Part shown: in pieces, positions 49,790 to 59,626 of the stretch
Numbering within the stretch: position 1 is the first letter of the stretch
Layout of the letters: each line of letters starts with the position of its first letter
Assembly: GCA_015661405.1 (NCBI GenBank)
Contig: JACWMK010000001.1
Location: 1 to 64,000 of the forward strand
Reading direction: 5' to 3'
Source: Methanobacterium sp.
GTDB taxonomy: Archaea > Methanobacteriota > Methanobacteria > Methanobacteriales > Methanobacteriaceae
Length of the DNA stretch: 64,000 nt
Program-made: the position numbers and the translations under genes
Notes under the pieces: generated by a model
The model's database searches: none
What the model was told of the DNA's origin: nothing
The model's input: only the letters and a program-made list of their open reading frames with translations

Positions 49790-50220
49790 AGGAAAAGAAA
49801 TCTAGTGCGGATTGTTCTTTTGCTTGTACTTCTGTTAATTTTGCTTGTGCAGCCGCTAAGCTCTGTTGATCCTGTTCAAGATGATTATATGCGACAACAG
49901 TAAAACCAGTAAAAGTAGCACCACTACCAGCACCAGTAAAAGTAGCACCACCATTTAAACAAACAATAGCACCAGTAGTAAAACCAGTAAAAGCCACCAG
50001 TTACCTAATAACACCTTAGGAGCTGAAATACAATACCATCACCAGTATTGTGGATCGTCTTATTGGCGAGAAAATATATGCGGAATTTAGGAATTTTCAG
50101 ACCCAAGATGACGATGATAGTGTAGATGGTATTAAAAGAAAGAAATGTATCCAAATTAATAATTTTTTTTGTATGATACAAAAACCTGTACGAAAAAATA
50201 AAGAGTATCAAAAGAATTAA
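49790..50220. other. Low-complexity and fragmentary region after the integrase remnant
   Basis: The segment 49870-50000 is built from repeated ACCAGTAAAAGTAGCACC-like units. On the plus strand one frame gives a Pro-Val-Lys-Ala-rich stretch (PVKVAPLPAPVKVAPP); on the minus strand the adjoining part gives a coiled-coil-like QQSLAAAQAKLTEVQAKEQ. A further plus-strand fragment (RLIGEKIYAEFRNFQTQ, 50049 onward) runs to a stop at 50220. No intact gene can be defined; these look like pieces of one or more decayed genes. Confidence 0.45.
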
Positions 50221-50521
50221 TTAACATTATATAGGAATCAATTATTATTTTTCCATTTAGCTAAATCTATTAAACTCTCCCACCTATTAGTTAAGTCTAA
50301 TTATACCAGCAGCTTTCTGCTTTTATTATAATACTAATTCTATTTTTTTTACATATATGAATAAATCAATCAAGTAATAGAAAACCTGCTGGCTGTATTC
50401 TGAAAGCGATAGATCCTAAAACCAATTTTTAGAATCAAATAAGATTATTTAAAATCTATAAAAGAGTGTAAAGATGATAAAACTAAGTGATATTAAAAGT
50501 AGAGTAATTATAAAGGATATT

Positions 50522-50641
50522 ATGGATTGCAATGTTCATATAAAATGTAAAAATTGTAATTATGAATATCATGATCGGATATTGGATAAACGTGATCAAG
50601 ATGCCTTGGGTAATCTTTTTGTTATAATCTATTTTTTTTAA
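50522..50641 (+). CDS. Small CxxC-containing open frame
   Basis: A 39-codon frame starting MDCNVHIKCKNCNYEYHD, with one CxxC. An upstream frame (from ATG 50475, MIKLSDIKSRVIIKDI) reads into it only after a one-base shift, so the gene may be frameshifted. It ends overlapping the 3' end of the convergent MFS gene. Weak evidence. Confidence 0.25.
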   Translation: MDCNVHIKCKNCNYEYHDRILDKRDQDALGNLFVIIYFF

Positions 50642-52029
50642 TATATTTTATTATTTTGCTTCCCCATTAAGATGGTAATAATTACTCCTAATGCGCTTAG
50701 AAATGCGAAAATCATAAAAGCTGTTTTTAAGCTGAAAAGGAATTGATTAAAGTTGGAAGTTGTTATCTGGACTTTACCTATATACGTGGTAAATATTAAA
50801 AGGAGAAGTCCTAAGCTGAAAGTTTGTCCTGCATATATCATAGTGGAGAGTGTAGCCGAGGCCATACCATAGTTCTCACGTTTCATACTACCCATAAATA
50901 TATTAGTTATAGGTGGTGAGAATAAAGCCAAACCTAGACCAATTAGAATCAAACCTATAATAATAATCCATAAACCTGTGTTAAAATTTATAAAAGACAG
51001 GATTAGAAGTCCAATTGAGGTGATTGCCATTCCTGTTGCAGATAATATTCTATTATCCATATGATCCGATAAACGTCCTACTGGCGGGGAGAATATTGCT
51101 ACCATTAAAGGTTCAACTGAGATTATTATAGCTGTAATTTGGGGTCCCAATGATAGTAAATCCTGCAAGTATAGACTTAAAAGAGTCCATAATGCTGTGG
51201 TGGATATGTTCATTAAAAGAAGGGCAAGTGCTGAGAATGATGATGTTCTACTTTTGAAATCTCTCAGCTTTAAAATAGGATTAAAGGATCTTAATTCTTG
51301 TAATATGAAAATAAGGACTCCAATTATGCCTGTTATAAATATTACTCTCCCTATGTTGCTTTGAATTGTAGAGAAACCATAGAGTACTGCTATTAAAGAT
51401 GGTATATATATGATAGATCCTTTAAAGTCAAAGGCCCCATTTTTTGAGCCGAACCATTCTCCTTTAAGCTTCCATTGAATGATAGTTAGTAATAATAAGC
51501 CTATTGGTACGTTAAAAAGGAATATGCTTCTCCATCCTAAGTTTTGGGCTAGAAATCCTCCAATTAGAGGTCCTAGGAACAGTCCTACATAAACGGCTGT
51601 GACGAAAAATCCAAGGACTTCTCCACGATGATTTGGGGGATACACTGAACTTAGAATAGCTACTCCTGTTGCGAAGATTAACGCACAACCCATACCTTGT
51701 AGAAAACTACCCATAATCAAATAGATGACTGATGGTGATAAGGCTGCTAAAATAGAAGCTATGGTGTATATAATAACGCCATAAGTGAATATTTTTTTTC
51801 TACCATGGATATCCGCTAATCTGCCGAATGGAAGTAGAAATGCTGCATTGGCTAGTACAAATACGGTTGGTATCCAACCTAATAAAATTATATTCACAGA
51901 AAGACTTTTTTGGATTAGTGGTAATGCAATGCTGAGTGAAGAACCCATGAATGGTATTAAAAAGGATCCTAACGCTACTATTAATAATGCCGAGGTTTTA
52001 ACTTGTTGATCATTCTTTTCATTAGAAAT
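50638..52029 (-). CDS. MFS transporter (DHA2 type), probable non-canonical start
   Basis: A 14-helix transporter: [18 protein letters not shown] (motif A), [19 protein letters not shown] (motif C region) and [16 protein letters not shown]. From the first ATG (51948) the protein would begin in the middle of helix 1. Upstream the same frame reads [19 protein letters not shown], which completes helix 1, but contains no ATG, GTG or TTG before a stop. GGGGTGA is followed nine bases later by ATT (52029), which I take as the likely start. It probably exports drugs or metabolites. Confidence 0.85.
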   Translation of the reverse strand: MSNEKNDQQVKTSALLIVALGSFLIPFMGSSLSIALPLIQKSLSVNIILLGWIPTVFVLANAAFLLPFGRLADIHGRKKIFTYGVIIYTIASILAALSPSVIYLIMGSFLQGMGCALIFATGVAILSSVYPPNHRGEVLGFFVTAVYVGLFLGPLIGGFLAQNLGWRSIFLFNVPIGLLLLTIIQWKLKGEWFGSKNGAFDFKGSIIYIPSLIAVLYGFSTIQSNIGRVIFITGIIGVLIFILQELRSFNPILKLRDFKSRTSSFSALALLLMNISTTALWTLLSLYLQDLLSLGPQITAIIISVEPLMVAIFSPPVGRLSDHMDNRILSATGMAITSIGLLILSFINFNTGLWIIIIGLILIGLGLALFSPPITNIFMGSMKRENYGMASATLSTMIYAGQTFSLGLLLLIFTTYIGKVQITTSNFNQFLFSLKTAFMIFAFLSALGVIITILMGKQNNKIY

Positions 52030-52429
52030 TATTCTAATTCACCCCAACCCTAGAATTTAAAATTTTAAATCCAATTTATTCTTCAATAAAATAAAATTAT
52101 TCATAAATAAAAATTATCTTGATTCCTTAAATTTAAGTTTTAAATCTTTTTTTACAATAAGATCAGTTAGTCTGTATTATTTTTAGTAATATGTAATGTT
52201 ATAATTATTTATTTTATAAAAAAACTCATTTTTCCATGCAATTATGAAATTTAAATTTTTTTTAGTAATACCTTAATATTTTAATGTGTTCAATTGTTTA
52301 CTAATAATGAATTATCAGTGAATATTATCACTTAATAATGAGAAGTCAAGTTATTCATAATCTTAAATTAGCCGCATTTATATAAAACTAGTGACGGATG
52401 TATTAACTATTAGAAATAGTAATCTTAAT
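52030..52429. other. AT-rich intergenic stretch without a recognised element
   Basis: About 400 bases between the MFS gene and the broken response-regulator gene. AT-rich with stops in all frames. CGCATTTATATAAAAC near 52373 could be the promoter of the broken gene. Confidence 0.4.
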
Positions 52430-52846
52430 CCACTTGAAATTATACAGTTGAGGATAATCCGTGTGATATACGCCTGATCTTGGAGGTGTTCAAAAAAGCA
52501 AGGATATCTAATAACATTAATATAGCAACGGATGGATTGGTAGCCTTAAGTATGATATATAAAAAGGGGAATTATAAAAATTTAGCCAACCAGATCTTAT
52601 AATATTAGATCTATATCTTCCAAAGAAGAATGGATGAGAGATTCTAGAGGAAATAATAAAGGATAAAGATTTAAAATCCATACCTGTTATAATTTTATCC
52701 TCTTCAACAATTCAAGAAGATATTGTAAACATAAAAGTTAGGGTCATTTATTCATAACGAAACCATTTGGATGGGAAGATTATAAAAATGTATTAGATTC
52801 CATAGAGGAGTTCTGGGTTAAGTATATTGAAAATTCCTTTTTTTTA
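52430..52846 (+). pseudogene. Broken response-regulator receiver-domain gene
   Basis: Frames joined across several shifts give a receiver domain: VEDNPCDIR, ILEVFKKARISNNINIATDG, QPDLIILDLYLPKKNG (phosphorylated Asp), IPVIILSSSTIQEDIV and the start of the Lys loop. The closest relative is the intact gene 400 bases downstream, which suggests a tandem duplication followed by decay. At least three indels or stops break it. Confidence 0.75.
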
Positions 52847-53218
52847 AAATTTATGATGAAATCATAGCTTTTATTCATTTATTTTGTTTTTACATCCTTA
52901 CATGATATTCATTCAATCTAATTTAAATGCAAAAAAATATTTTATTTTATATTAAAATCTTATTATAACTGATCTTTATATTATTTTTTTAGTAAATTCT
53001 ATCAATTTATATTAAATAATTTAACCCCTAAAACTCCATCATGAGGAAGAAAAAAAATATAAATTATAATTACTTAGTTAAAGTATAATACTAATTTTTA
53101 TTTGTCCTATAATCAATTTATTTAACCCGAAAATATTTTAATATGGAATCACATACAATATATTGGTAAAAGAAAAAATTCCAATTAATATTTGATAATT
53201 TTAGGAGGATAGTTAGGT
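52847..53218. other. AT-rich intergenic stretch upstream of the intact response regulator
   Basis: About 370 bases without a gene. The right end holds AGGAGG (53203-53208), the ribosome binding site of the next gene. No other element can be supported. Confidence 0.45.
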
Positions 53219-53659
53219 ATTATAACTAGAGCAACCGGTTCAATTAAAATTTTATTAGTTGAGGATAATCCGGGTGATGTGCGATTGATTACAGAAGCAT
53301 TCAAAAATGTTGAAGCTACTATTAATATTGTAGTTGCTAAAGATGGATTTGAAGCCATGCAAATTCTAAAAAGGGAAGGAAATTATACTACTGCAATAAA
53401 ACCACAATTAATAGTATTGGATCTTAATTTACCTAAAAAAAATGGACGAGAAGTTCTAAAAGAAATCAAAAGTAATCCAGAACTACAAATGATACCAGTT
53501 ATAATCCTAACCACATCCAGTGCTGAAGAAGATATCATTGAAACTTACAAAAATCATGTTAACGCATACATAACCAAGCCATTCAATCTAGAGAAATTCA
53601 TTGAAATAGTGAAATCAATATATGATTTTTGGCTTAAAAACGTAAAATTACCATTATAA
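53219..53659 (+). CDS. Stand-alone response regulator (receiver domain), probable ATT start
   Basis: A single receiver domain of 146 residues. The acidic pocket is in ILLVEDNPGDVR, the phosphorylated Asp in LIVLDLNLPKKNG, the Thr in VIILTTSS and the Lys in AYITKPFNLEKF. The first usable ATG/GTG/TTG (GTG 53279) comes after the acidic pocket, which a working receiver needs. The frame is open to a stop at 53210 and offers only ATT (53219) or ATA (53222), ten to thirteen bases after GGAGG. It resembles the small Rcp1-like regulators of methanogen phosphorelays; no kinase is intact nearby. Confidence 0.85.
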   Translation: MITRATGSIKILLVEDNPGDVRLITEAFKNVEATINIVVAKDGFEAMQILKREGNYTTAIKPQLIVLDLNLPKKNGREVLKEIKSNPELQMIPVIILTTSSAEEDIIETYKNHVNAYITKPFNLEKFIEIVKSIYDFWLKNVKLPL

Positions 53660-53877
53660 AAAAAATTATTCATGTGTTAAACTTAAGGTAAATTAAATTT
53701 TATCATCTAAAATATGTAATGATTATTATTAAAAAATTATATATTTTTCTATTTATAGTAATAAATTAGATAAAAAATTTTTGTAAAAATATATAATAGT
53801 AAAATAGTATCACAACTCATTTTTAATAAATAAAGAAATTTTTTTGTGAATTTTAAAACAAAAAATTGGTGAAAAAA

Positions 53878-54117
53878 TTGGTTTCTTATAAAGTTTTAAT
53901 AATGCGAAATGAATGTGTTTCCTGTGGAAATTGCATTGGAATATGCCCCGAATATTTTGAATTTGATGTAGATGATTTATCACATTTAAAAAATTCTAAA
54001 AGAATAGATGAAAATGATGAGTTAGAATTAGAAGATGTTGACTGTTGTTTGGATGCTGCAATGAGCTGTCCAGTAACCTGCATACATGTTTACGAAGATG
54101 GGGAAGAAATCTCCTAA
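53878..54117 (+). CDS. Ferredoxin ([4Fe-4S] type)
   Basis: A 79-residue acidic protein. ECVSCGNCIGICPEYF gives a CxxCxxCxxxCP cluster motif; near the end CCLDAAMSCPVTCIHV supplies further cysteines, so one or two clusters may be bound. Start TTG at 53878 is chosen because GGTGA precedes it by six bases. It probably carries electrons for an unknown partner. Confidence 0.85.
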   Translation: MVSYKVLIMRNECVSCGNCIGICPEYFEFDVDDLSHLKNSKRIDENDELELEDVDCCLDAAMSCPVTCIHVYEDGEEIS

Positions 54118-54208
54118 AAATAGTTTAATAAATAAATTAAAATTACCAATTTTTAATATTAATGAAACCTATTTTAGAACGTTTAATCAAAATTAATTTT
54201 AGAGAATT

Positions 54209-55180
54209 ATGTTAAATCCATCACATCACACTTCTAAAAACTTTAAATTCCAATCAGGTGCTATTTTAAATGAAGTCAAATTGGAATACGCCACTTTAGG
54301 TGAAGTAAAAAGAGATTCTGATGGAAATATCAGGAATGCAATTCTTTTCTTACACGGATGGTCCGGAGATTATTCATCCTTTAAACGTTTTAACGAATTT
54401 ACAAAACCAGGACAAGTCTTTGATAAGAATAAATATTTCATAATATGTACTACAGCTTTAGGATCTCCTGGATCATCTGCTCCTTCAACTTCAACTCTAA
54501 GTGCAGATTTTCCAACATACACTATAGAAGACATGGTTAATGCTCAACATCATCTTTTAACTGAGCATCTTAAAGTTAAACATTTAAGAGGTATAGTTGG
54601 CACTTCTATGGGTGGTTTTCAAACATTAGATTGGGGGATACGTTACCCTGAATTTATGGATTTCATCATACCCATCGTCACTAGCTCCAGTGTTCAAGGT
54701 AGGAATCTAGCAATCTTCCATTTAATGAACTCTATAATCCAGAAGCATCCAAATTATAATAAAGGTTTTTACCAGGAAAATCCAAGTGATGCTGTGGAGA
54801 ATGTTAATAAACTCTTATTCCTCTTCGCCTTTTCACCTTTACATTATCATTTAGAGTTTCCTAACAAAGAAATGTTGATTAATGCTTTAGATGAACAAGG
54901 AATTCATGGTAGAATGATGGATGCTAATGATGTGATCTGGCGGAATAATGCGTCTATCTCGTTTGATGTCCGAGAAAAATTATCTAAAATTAAAGCTAAA
55001 ACTTTGGTTTTAGGAATTGAGGGTGATCAATTCTTCCCACCGGATATAGATACTATTCCACTTTCTCAGTCTATAAATAATGCAGAATTATTTATATATA
55101 ATTCAGAGTTAGGTCATCTGGGTATTAACGAATTAGAAAAAGCTCGCGGAGTAATTGAAGATTTTATATCCCGAAATTAG
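54209..55180 (+). CDS. Alpha/beta hydrolase related to homoserine O-acetyltransferase (MetX-like)
   Basis: A 323-residue alpha/beta-hydrolase. LEYATLGEVKRD at the start, FLHGWSGD (oxyanion region), the nucleophile elbow IVGTSMGGFQTLDW and the late LVLGIEGDQFFPP (Asp) and LGHLGI (His) follow the MetX-type plan. MetX acetylates homoserine for methionine synthesis, but homologues of this kind also act as plain esterases, so the exact activity is open. Confidence 0.82.
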   Translation: MLNPSHHTSKNFKFQSGAILNEVKLEYATLGEVKRDSDGNIRNAILFLHGWSGDYSSFKRFNEFTKPGQVFDKNKYFIICTTALGSPGSSAPSTSTLSADFPTYTIEDMVNAQHHLLTEHLKVKHLRGIVGTSMGGFQTLDWGIRYPEFMDFIIPIVTSSSVQGRNLAIFHLMNSIIQKHPNYNKGFYQENPSDAVENVNKLLFLFAFSPLHYHLEFPNKEMLINALDEQGIHGRMMDANDVIWRNNASISFDVREKLSKIKAKTLVLGIEGDQFFPPDIDTIPLSQSINNAELFIYNSELGHLGINELEKARGVIEDFISRN

Positions 55181-55192
55181 AATAAAATTAAT

Positions 55193-55975
55193 TTACTTGG
55201 TTTTATTCTCTTTCCACTGTATTTCAAATAAATTCATATAATTCTGGGCGATTTCCTTGTATTGATTCCAGACACCTATGGCGCTTTGATTTACTACTCT
55301 TTTATCATCTCCTGAGAATTTTGATAATATCAACATCATTTCTTTCCCGTCTCTTACAATCATTTTCACGAATGGTATTTTGTAAATCCTAAATTCTGCT
55401 TGAATTCCTTCTAATTTCTCTGCTATATTGACTTTTTCATCATCTACTATTGTGTAGGGTGCAGCCATTATTTTAGTCACTATTCCTCTGCGTGCTGCTT
55501 GGTTAATTTTCTCCTTTACTTGTTTTATTTCACCATTAAACATGAATCCAGCCCTTATATTTATTTTTTCTTTAGCTCGGCCGATTATCTCTAATTCTTT
55601 TTTAATTATCTTTTCCTGACCGTGTATCAGCCAGATGGGTGCTGGAATTTTAGATATTTGTGTTTCATATATTGTGGTTAATTCTAATTCCGCCTCCTCA
55701 ATGTCTTCTATGAGTTTCTTTTTGTTTCTTTGGAAAACTTCAGTTGGTGGGATTATAGTGTATTTTAGGGGTCTTCCTCGTTCGATTTCTACGAATCCTT
55801 TTCTAGCCATTCCTTTTAATATTTCATAAATTCTGGATCGGGGTACTTTTGATCCCATGCTGATTTCTGTGGCTGTTCCTGATATCATGAAAGCTAATGC
55901 TAAGTAAGTGTTAGCTTCATAGTCTGTTAAACCCATTATTTTCAGTGTATTCCATGTTTTAGTTTCCACAGTCAT
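55193..55975 (-). CDS. TrmB-family transcriptional regulator
   Basis: A 260-residue regulator. The N-terminal winged helix reads LGLTDYEANTYLAL-type sequence (here IMGLTDYEANTYLALAFM) and SKVPRSRIYEILKGMARKGF, followed by a coiled-coil linker (KLIEDIEEAELELTTIYE) and a C-terminal effector domain of the phospholipase-D-like fold type (IWLIHGQEKIIKKELEII). TrmB proteins control sugar transport or central metabolism in archaea; the effector is unknown here. Confidence 0.85.
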   Translation of the reverse strand: MTVETKTWNTLKIMGLTDYEANTYLALAFMISGTATEISMGSKVPRSRIYEILKGMARKGFVEIERGRPLKYTIIPPTEVFQRNKKKLIEDIEEAELELTTIYETQISKIPAPIWLIHGQEKIIKKELEIIGRAKEKINIRAGFMFNGEIKQVKEKINQAARRGIVTKIMAAPYTIVDDEKVNIAEKLEGIQAEFRIYKIPFVKMIVRDGKEMMLILSKFSGDDKRVVNQSAIGVWNQYKEIAQNYMNLFEIQWKENKTK

Positions 55976-56105
55976 TTTTTTCTAATAACTCCTTTTAATT
56001 TAATATTGTTCTAAAAATATTCATTTTTTATTAAATAAATTTTATTGTTTCATTTTATACTATTCTAGTGACAAAAAGTATTTATATTTTACCGTTAAGG
56101 TTAAT

Positions 56106-56246
56106 ATAAGGGAAATTCGTAAGAAACTGAAACAGGATATTAGATTAAATAAACAATTTAAGCTCAATATCGGTAGGAATGATAAATCAGTAGTTCTTTT
56201 AAAACCTATTAATATTTTTACTGATGATTTTATCCCACGTCTGTAA
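56106..56246 (+). CDS. Possible 46-residue protein with non-canonical start
   Basis: An open frame encoding a basic peptide, REIRKKLKQDIRLNKQFKLN and ending FTDDFIPRL. It has no ATG, GTG or TTG at its start; ATA or ATT would be needed. A good TATA-like element (AAAAAGTATTTATATTTTA, about 56075-56093) lies just upstream. It could be a small gene, a gene remnant, or simply the leader of hcp downstream. Confidence 0.25.
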   Translation: MREIRKKLKQDIRLNKQFKLNIGRNDKSVVLLKPINIFTDDFIPRL

Positions 56247-56333
56247 ATTTTTTAGTTTTTGTAGAAAAAAATTTTTTGGAATAAAATTTCATAGCTTTTC
56301 CAAAAAAACATTATTATGGAGGAATTTAAAAAA

Positions 56334-57674
56334 ATGGAAAAACAATCTCAAATAGAAAGCATGAATAAAGCAGAAAGTATGGATATGTTTTGTTACCAAT
56401 GCTCTCAAACTGCCCGAGGAACTGGTTGTACAGTTCAAGGAGTTTGTGGTAAACCTGCAACCGTAGCTCGATTACAGGATAACCTATTATTTGTAATTAA
56501 GGGAATAACAGCTTACTTGTACCATGCAAGAGAATTAGGATACTCTGATGATGAAGTAGATGCATTTATAGAAAGGGCATTTTATGCTACTTTAACTAAT
56601 GTAAATTTTGATGCTGATGAGCTGGTTAAACTAGCATTAGAAGCTGGTGAAATGAATATTAAAACAATGAAGCTTTTAAAAAAGGCACATATAGAAACTT
56701 ACGGTGAACCAGTTCCTACAGAAGTTCCTACAGGATCTGTTCAAGGACATGGAATAGTAGTCACCGGTCACAGCCTTAAAGCGTTGGAAGAATTATTAAA
56801 ACAAACTGAAGGAAAAGGAATAAACATTTACACTCATTCTGAAATGTTACCTGCTCATGGATATCCTGATTTAAAAAAATATGAACATTTAGTAGGTCAA
56901 CTTGGAGGAGCCTGGTTTGACCAACGTCAAGTCTTCAGTAAATATCCTGTAGCTATTTTAGGAACTTCTAATTGTGTATTACCACCAATGGAATCTTATA
57001 AAGAGCGAATGTTCACATGTGGAGAAGCAAGATTACCAGGTATAAAACATATTGATGGTTATGATTTCACTCCAGTAATTGAAAAGTCACTGGAACTTCC
57101 AGAACTCGAGGAAGAAACGGGAAAACCCGTACTCACCACAGGATTTGGAACTTCAACCATTCTCTCCTTAGCCCCTAAGATAAAAGAACTTGTTGAATCT
57201 GGTAAAATTAAACGATTCATTCTTGTTGGTGGATGTGATTCACCTCTACCTGAAGCTAGTTATTACACTGAATTCGTGAAGCAGTTACCTGATACAACGG
57301 TGGTTTTAACTTTAGCTTGTGGTAAATACCGTTTTGCTGATATGGATTTAGGTGATATTGAAGGAGTTCCACGATTAATTGATATTGGTCAATGTAATGA
57401 TGCTATAGTAGCTATTGATGTTGCAGTAGCGTTAACTGAACTTTTTGGTGTTGGACTTAATGAACTTCCATTAACATTAGTGGTTAGTTGGATGGAGCAA
57501 AAGGCTGCTGCTATATTATGGAGTCTCCTAGCCTTGAACTTGAAAGGGATATATTTAGGTCCTGTCCTTCCAACATGGGCTAATGATGATATACTCCACT
57601 TATTAGTAAAAAAATATGATTTGAAACCAATTACTACACCGGAAGCTGATATAAAAGAGATAATGGGTGAATAA
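56334..57674 (+). CDS. hcp: Hybrid cluster protein (hydroxylamine reductase)
   Basis: About 446 residues, the shorter archaeal/class III form. The N-terminal cysteine cluster reads [15 protein letters not shown] then VQGVC; later ligands of the hybrid Fe-S-O cluster lie in [29 protein letters not shown] and TLACGKYRF. Hcp acts on nitric oxide or hydroxylamine and protects anaerobes from nitrosative stress. GGAGGA lies within the first codons after ATG 56316, so the second ATG (56334) is the better start. Confidence 0.92.
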   Translation: MEKQSQIESMNKAESMDMFCYQCSQTARGTGCTVQGVCGKPATVARLQDNLLFVIKGITAYLYHARELGYSDDEVDAFIERAFYATLTNVNFDADELVKLALEAGEMNIKTMKLLKKAHIETYGEPVPTEVPTGSVQGHGIVVTGHSLKALEELLKQTEGKGINIYTHSEMLPAHGYPDLKKYEHLVGQLGGAWFDQRQVFSKYPVAILGTSNCVLPPMESYKERMFTCGEARLPGIKHIDGYDFTPVIEKSLELPELEEETGKPVLTTGFGTSTILSLAPKIKELVESGKIKRFILVGGCDSPLPEASYYTEFVKQLPDTTVVLTLACGKYRFADMDLGDIEGVPRLIDIGQCNDAIVAIDVAVALTELFGVGLNELPLTLVVSWMEQKAAAILWSLLALNLKGIYLGPVLPTWANDDILHLLVKKYDLKPITTPEADIKEIMGE

Positions 57675-57734
57675 AAAAAAATACGAGAAGTTTTGAATAA
57701 ATTTAAAAAAAAATATAGATTTCAATATTTTTTT

Positions 57735-58442
57735 TTATTCTATTTTTTTTGATAAGATTTCTGTTATAGCTTCATCCATTTGGAGTCTTACATACCATCT
57801 TCTGTCCTTTAATGCTGCTATTTTTAATGGTCCTAATGCTTTTTCATCGCCAATTTTTGCAAGTGCACCGGCCGCATGCCTACGGACGCTTATATCATCA
57901 TTTTCTAAAGCCTTTATAAGTGGAAGTACAGCATCTTCATCTCCAATCAATCCTAATGCTTCTTCTGCAGCGCTTCTGAAAGTAGGATCTTGATTAGATA
58001 TAGCTTTTATAAGATGTTTAACTGCTCTTTTATCTTTAATTTTTCCTAAAGCCATGGCTGCTTCGTTTCTAATTCTCTTATCCGTTAATGCATCTATTAA
58101 CGGTTCCACAGCTCTTTTATCAGAAATTAATCCTAATGCCTCCACGGCATGTATCCTCACGTACCATTTTTCATTAGTTAATAGATTAATTAATGGTTCA
58201 ACTGCCCTTTTATCACCTATCTTACCTAATGATGATGCGGCGTTTAACTTTAAATCATTATTATCATAATTTAAAACTTCAATAAGTGGCATTACGGCTT
58301 CTTTACTTTTTATTCTACCCAAAGCCTGAGCAGCTTTCCATGATATATCATCATCACCTTGAATCAATGTTTCAATAAGATTTTTAATTTTCTTATTTGC
58401 TTCTAACGTTTCAATATCCACTTCAGGTCTCTTATTGCTCAA
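57735..58442 (-). CDS. HEAT-repeat (PBS-lyase type) protein
   Basis: A 235-residue protein made of about seven HEAT-like repeats of 31 residues: SWKAAQALGRIKSKEAVMPL, LKLNAASSLGKIGDKRAVEP, RIHAVEALGLISDKRAVEPL and so on. It is a likely protein-protein scaffold; function unknown. The start is TTG, supported by AGGAGG ten bases upstream. A shorter paralogue lies at 16.8-17.4 kb. Confidence 0.87.
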   Translation of the reverse strand: MSNKRPEVDIETLEANKKIKNLIETLIQGDDDISWKAAQALGRIKSKEAVMPLIEVLNYDNNDLKLNAASSLGKIGDKRAVEPLINLLTNEKWYVRIHAVEALGLISDKRAVEPLIDALTDKRIRNEAAMALGKIKDKRAVKHLIKAISNQDPTFRSAAEEALGLIGDEDAVLPLIKALENDDISVRRHAAGALAKIGDEKALGPLKIAALKDRRWYVRLQMDEAITEILSKKIE

Positions 58443-58778
58443 AGTTATTAATCCTCCTTATGAAATATTTTGAATGGTAATAATTATATTTTTATAAATC
58501 TATTTTTAAATATTTATAAAAAAATTCTTCTTTATTTTAAGTAAAGAAGAATTGGATTTGAATACAATATATAAATCTAAATTATAAAAAATATTTAAAA
58601 ATATATGATTATAAAATAAAATAATTTAAAATCTCTAAACTTCAATAGGAGTTCTATTAATAAAAGTTTTTCAAAACTATTTTATTTTAGAAATCTCAAA
58701 AAATTTAGATAATTTATCAAAATTTCTTATTTTCAAGTATTTAAATAAATTTTTATGATTAAATGGAATAATAATATC
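58443..58778. other. AT-rich intergenic stretch
   Basis: About 335 bases without a gene between the HEAT-repeat gene and an oxidoreductase fragment. It contains the ribosome binding site and presumably the promoter of the HEAT gene; nothing else is supportable. Confidence 0.45.
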
Positions 58779-58901
58779 ATGGTAAATGTAATAGTAGTGG
58801 GATCAGGTACTGTCGGTAGTATTATAGTTAGAGAACATACAAAAAATGGTTTTAATGTCACTATTTTGGAATCAAAAAATTTACAATTTAAAATAAAATA
58901 A
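58779..58901 (+). pseudogene. Truncated N-terminus of a dinucleotide-binding oxidoreductase
   Basis: A 40-codon frame reading MVNVIVVGSGTVGSIIVREH and ending VTILESKNLQ. This is a complete beta-alpha-beta GxGxxG nucleotide-binding start of an FAD/NAD-dependent oxidoreductase, but the rest of the enzyme is gone. A hairpin directly follows the stop. Confidence 0.6.
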
Positions 58902-58931
58902 GATTGTGAGTCTCAAATTTACTCATAATCT
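58901..58931. terminator. Hairpin between convergent remnants
   Basis: AGATTGTGAGT (58901-58911) and ACTCATAATCT (58921-58931) form an 11-bp stem with one G-U pair and a 9-base loop. It lies at the 3' end of both the oxidoreductase fragment and the leftward acetate-transporter remnant, so it may be a bidirectional terminator. Confidence 0.45.
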
Positions 58932-58978
58932 ATTCATTCAAGTCGCTGTTTCAAGAGTTTATCTAATCGTGAAATACT

Positions 58979-59590
58979 CTAATTTTTTTTATATGTTGGT
59001 AGAAAATCTCTTCCAAATGTTTCGTTTATAACTTCAGCCAATCCAACGTACATTGCACTTAATCCCACAAATATTCCTTCGTAGCCAGCTATTAAGGTTA
59101 TAGTGTTATTTCCAGTAATATCTCCGAGTGCCAATAGGAAAAATAGTAAAGCTAATGTAGAAAATACTACTTGTAATCCACGACTTATTTTAATTGTTGC
59201 TATAAACATTACTACGGTGAAAATACTCCACATAAATTAAATATGCAGCAAGTGATGCTGAATCAGGCGCTGCTGCCAAATTTAATTTAGGTAATATTAG
59301 CAATATGACGAAGGAGTGCCAGAAAAAACCGAACGATCCAAAAGCTAGTGTGGCGAAGGTGTTTCCATTCCTGTATTCCATTATAACTGCAATATCTATG
59401 CTATTCTACCATAAGCCTATGCCATAGCTATTATCATACTACTTAACCTAAAAAATCCGGCATTAGATGAATTTAATAGGACTGTGGTCATTCCAAATGC
59501 AATCAGCCCTAAGGGGGCGGGATTAGCATAGGTATGTTTAATTAGCTACCGAAGCATCTATGGTGATATTAGAATTTTCTTCTTCTGCCA
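58979..59590 (-). pseudogene. Broken acetate transporter gene (SatP/YaaH, GPR1/FUN34 family)
   Basis: Joined frames give a near-complete six-helix AceTr protein: [19 protein letters not shown] (the family NPAPLGL motif), [60 protein letters not shown]. Two long intact pieces overlap in different frames near 59200, and the first 60 codons contain several stops. It is downstream of acetyl-CoA synthetase on the same strand, so an acetate uptake and activation unit has lost its transporter. Confidence 0.8.
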
Positions 59591-59626
59591 TTCCCTATAC
59601 CTCCAATTATAACTTTTATTATAAAT

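Noticed and set aside
49773..49997. Minus-strand 74-codon open frame
   Set aside because: Half is low-complexity Gly/Thr/Phe from a repeat tract and it has no ribosome binding site; only its coiled-coil-like end is noted as a possible gene fragment.
53279..53659. Response regulator starting at GTG 53279
   Set aside because: This would remove the acidic pocket needed for phosphorylation, while the upstream frame encodes it perfectly.
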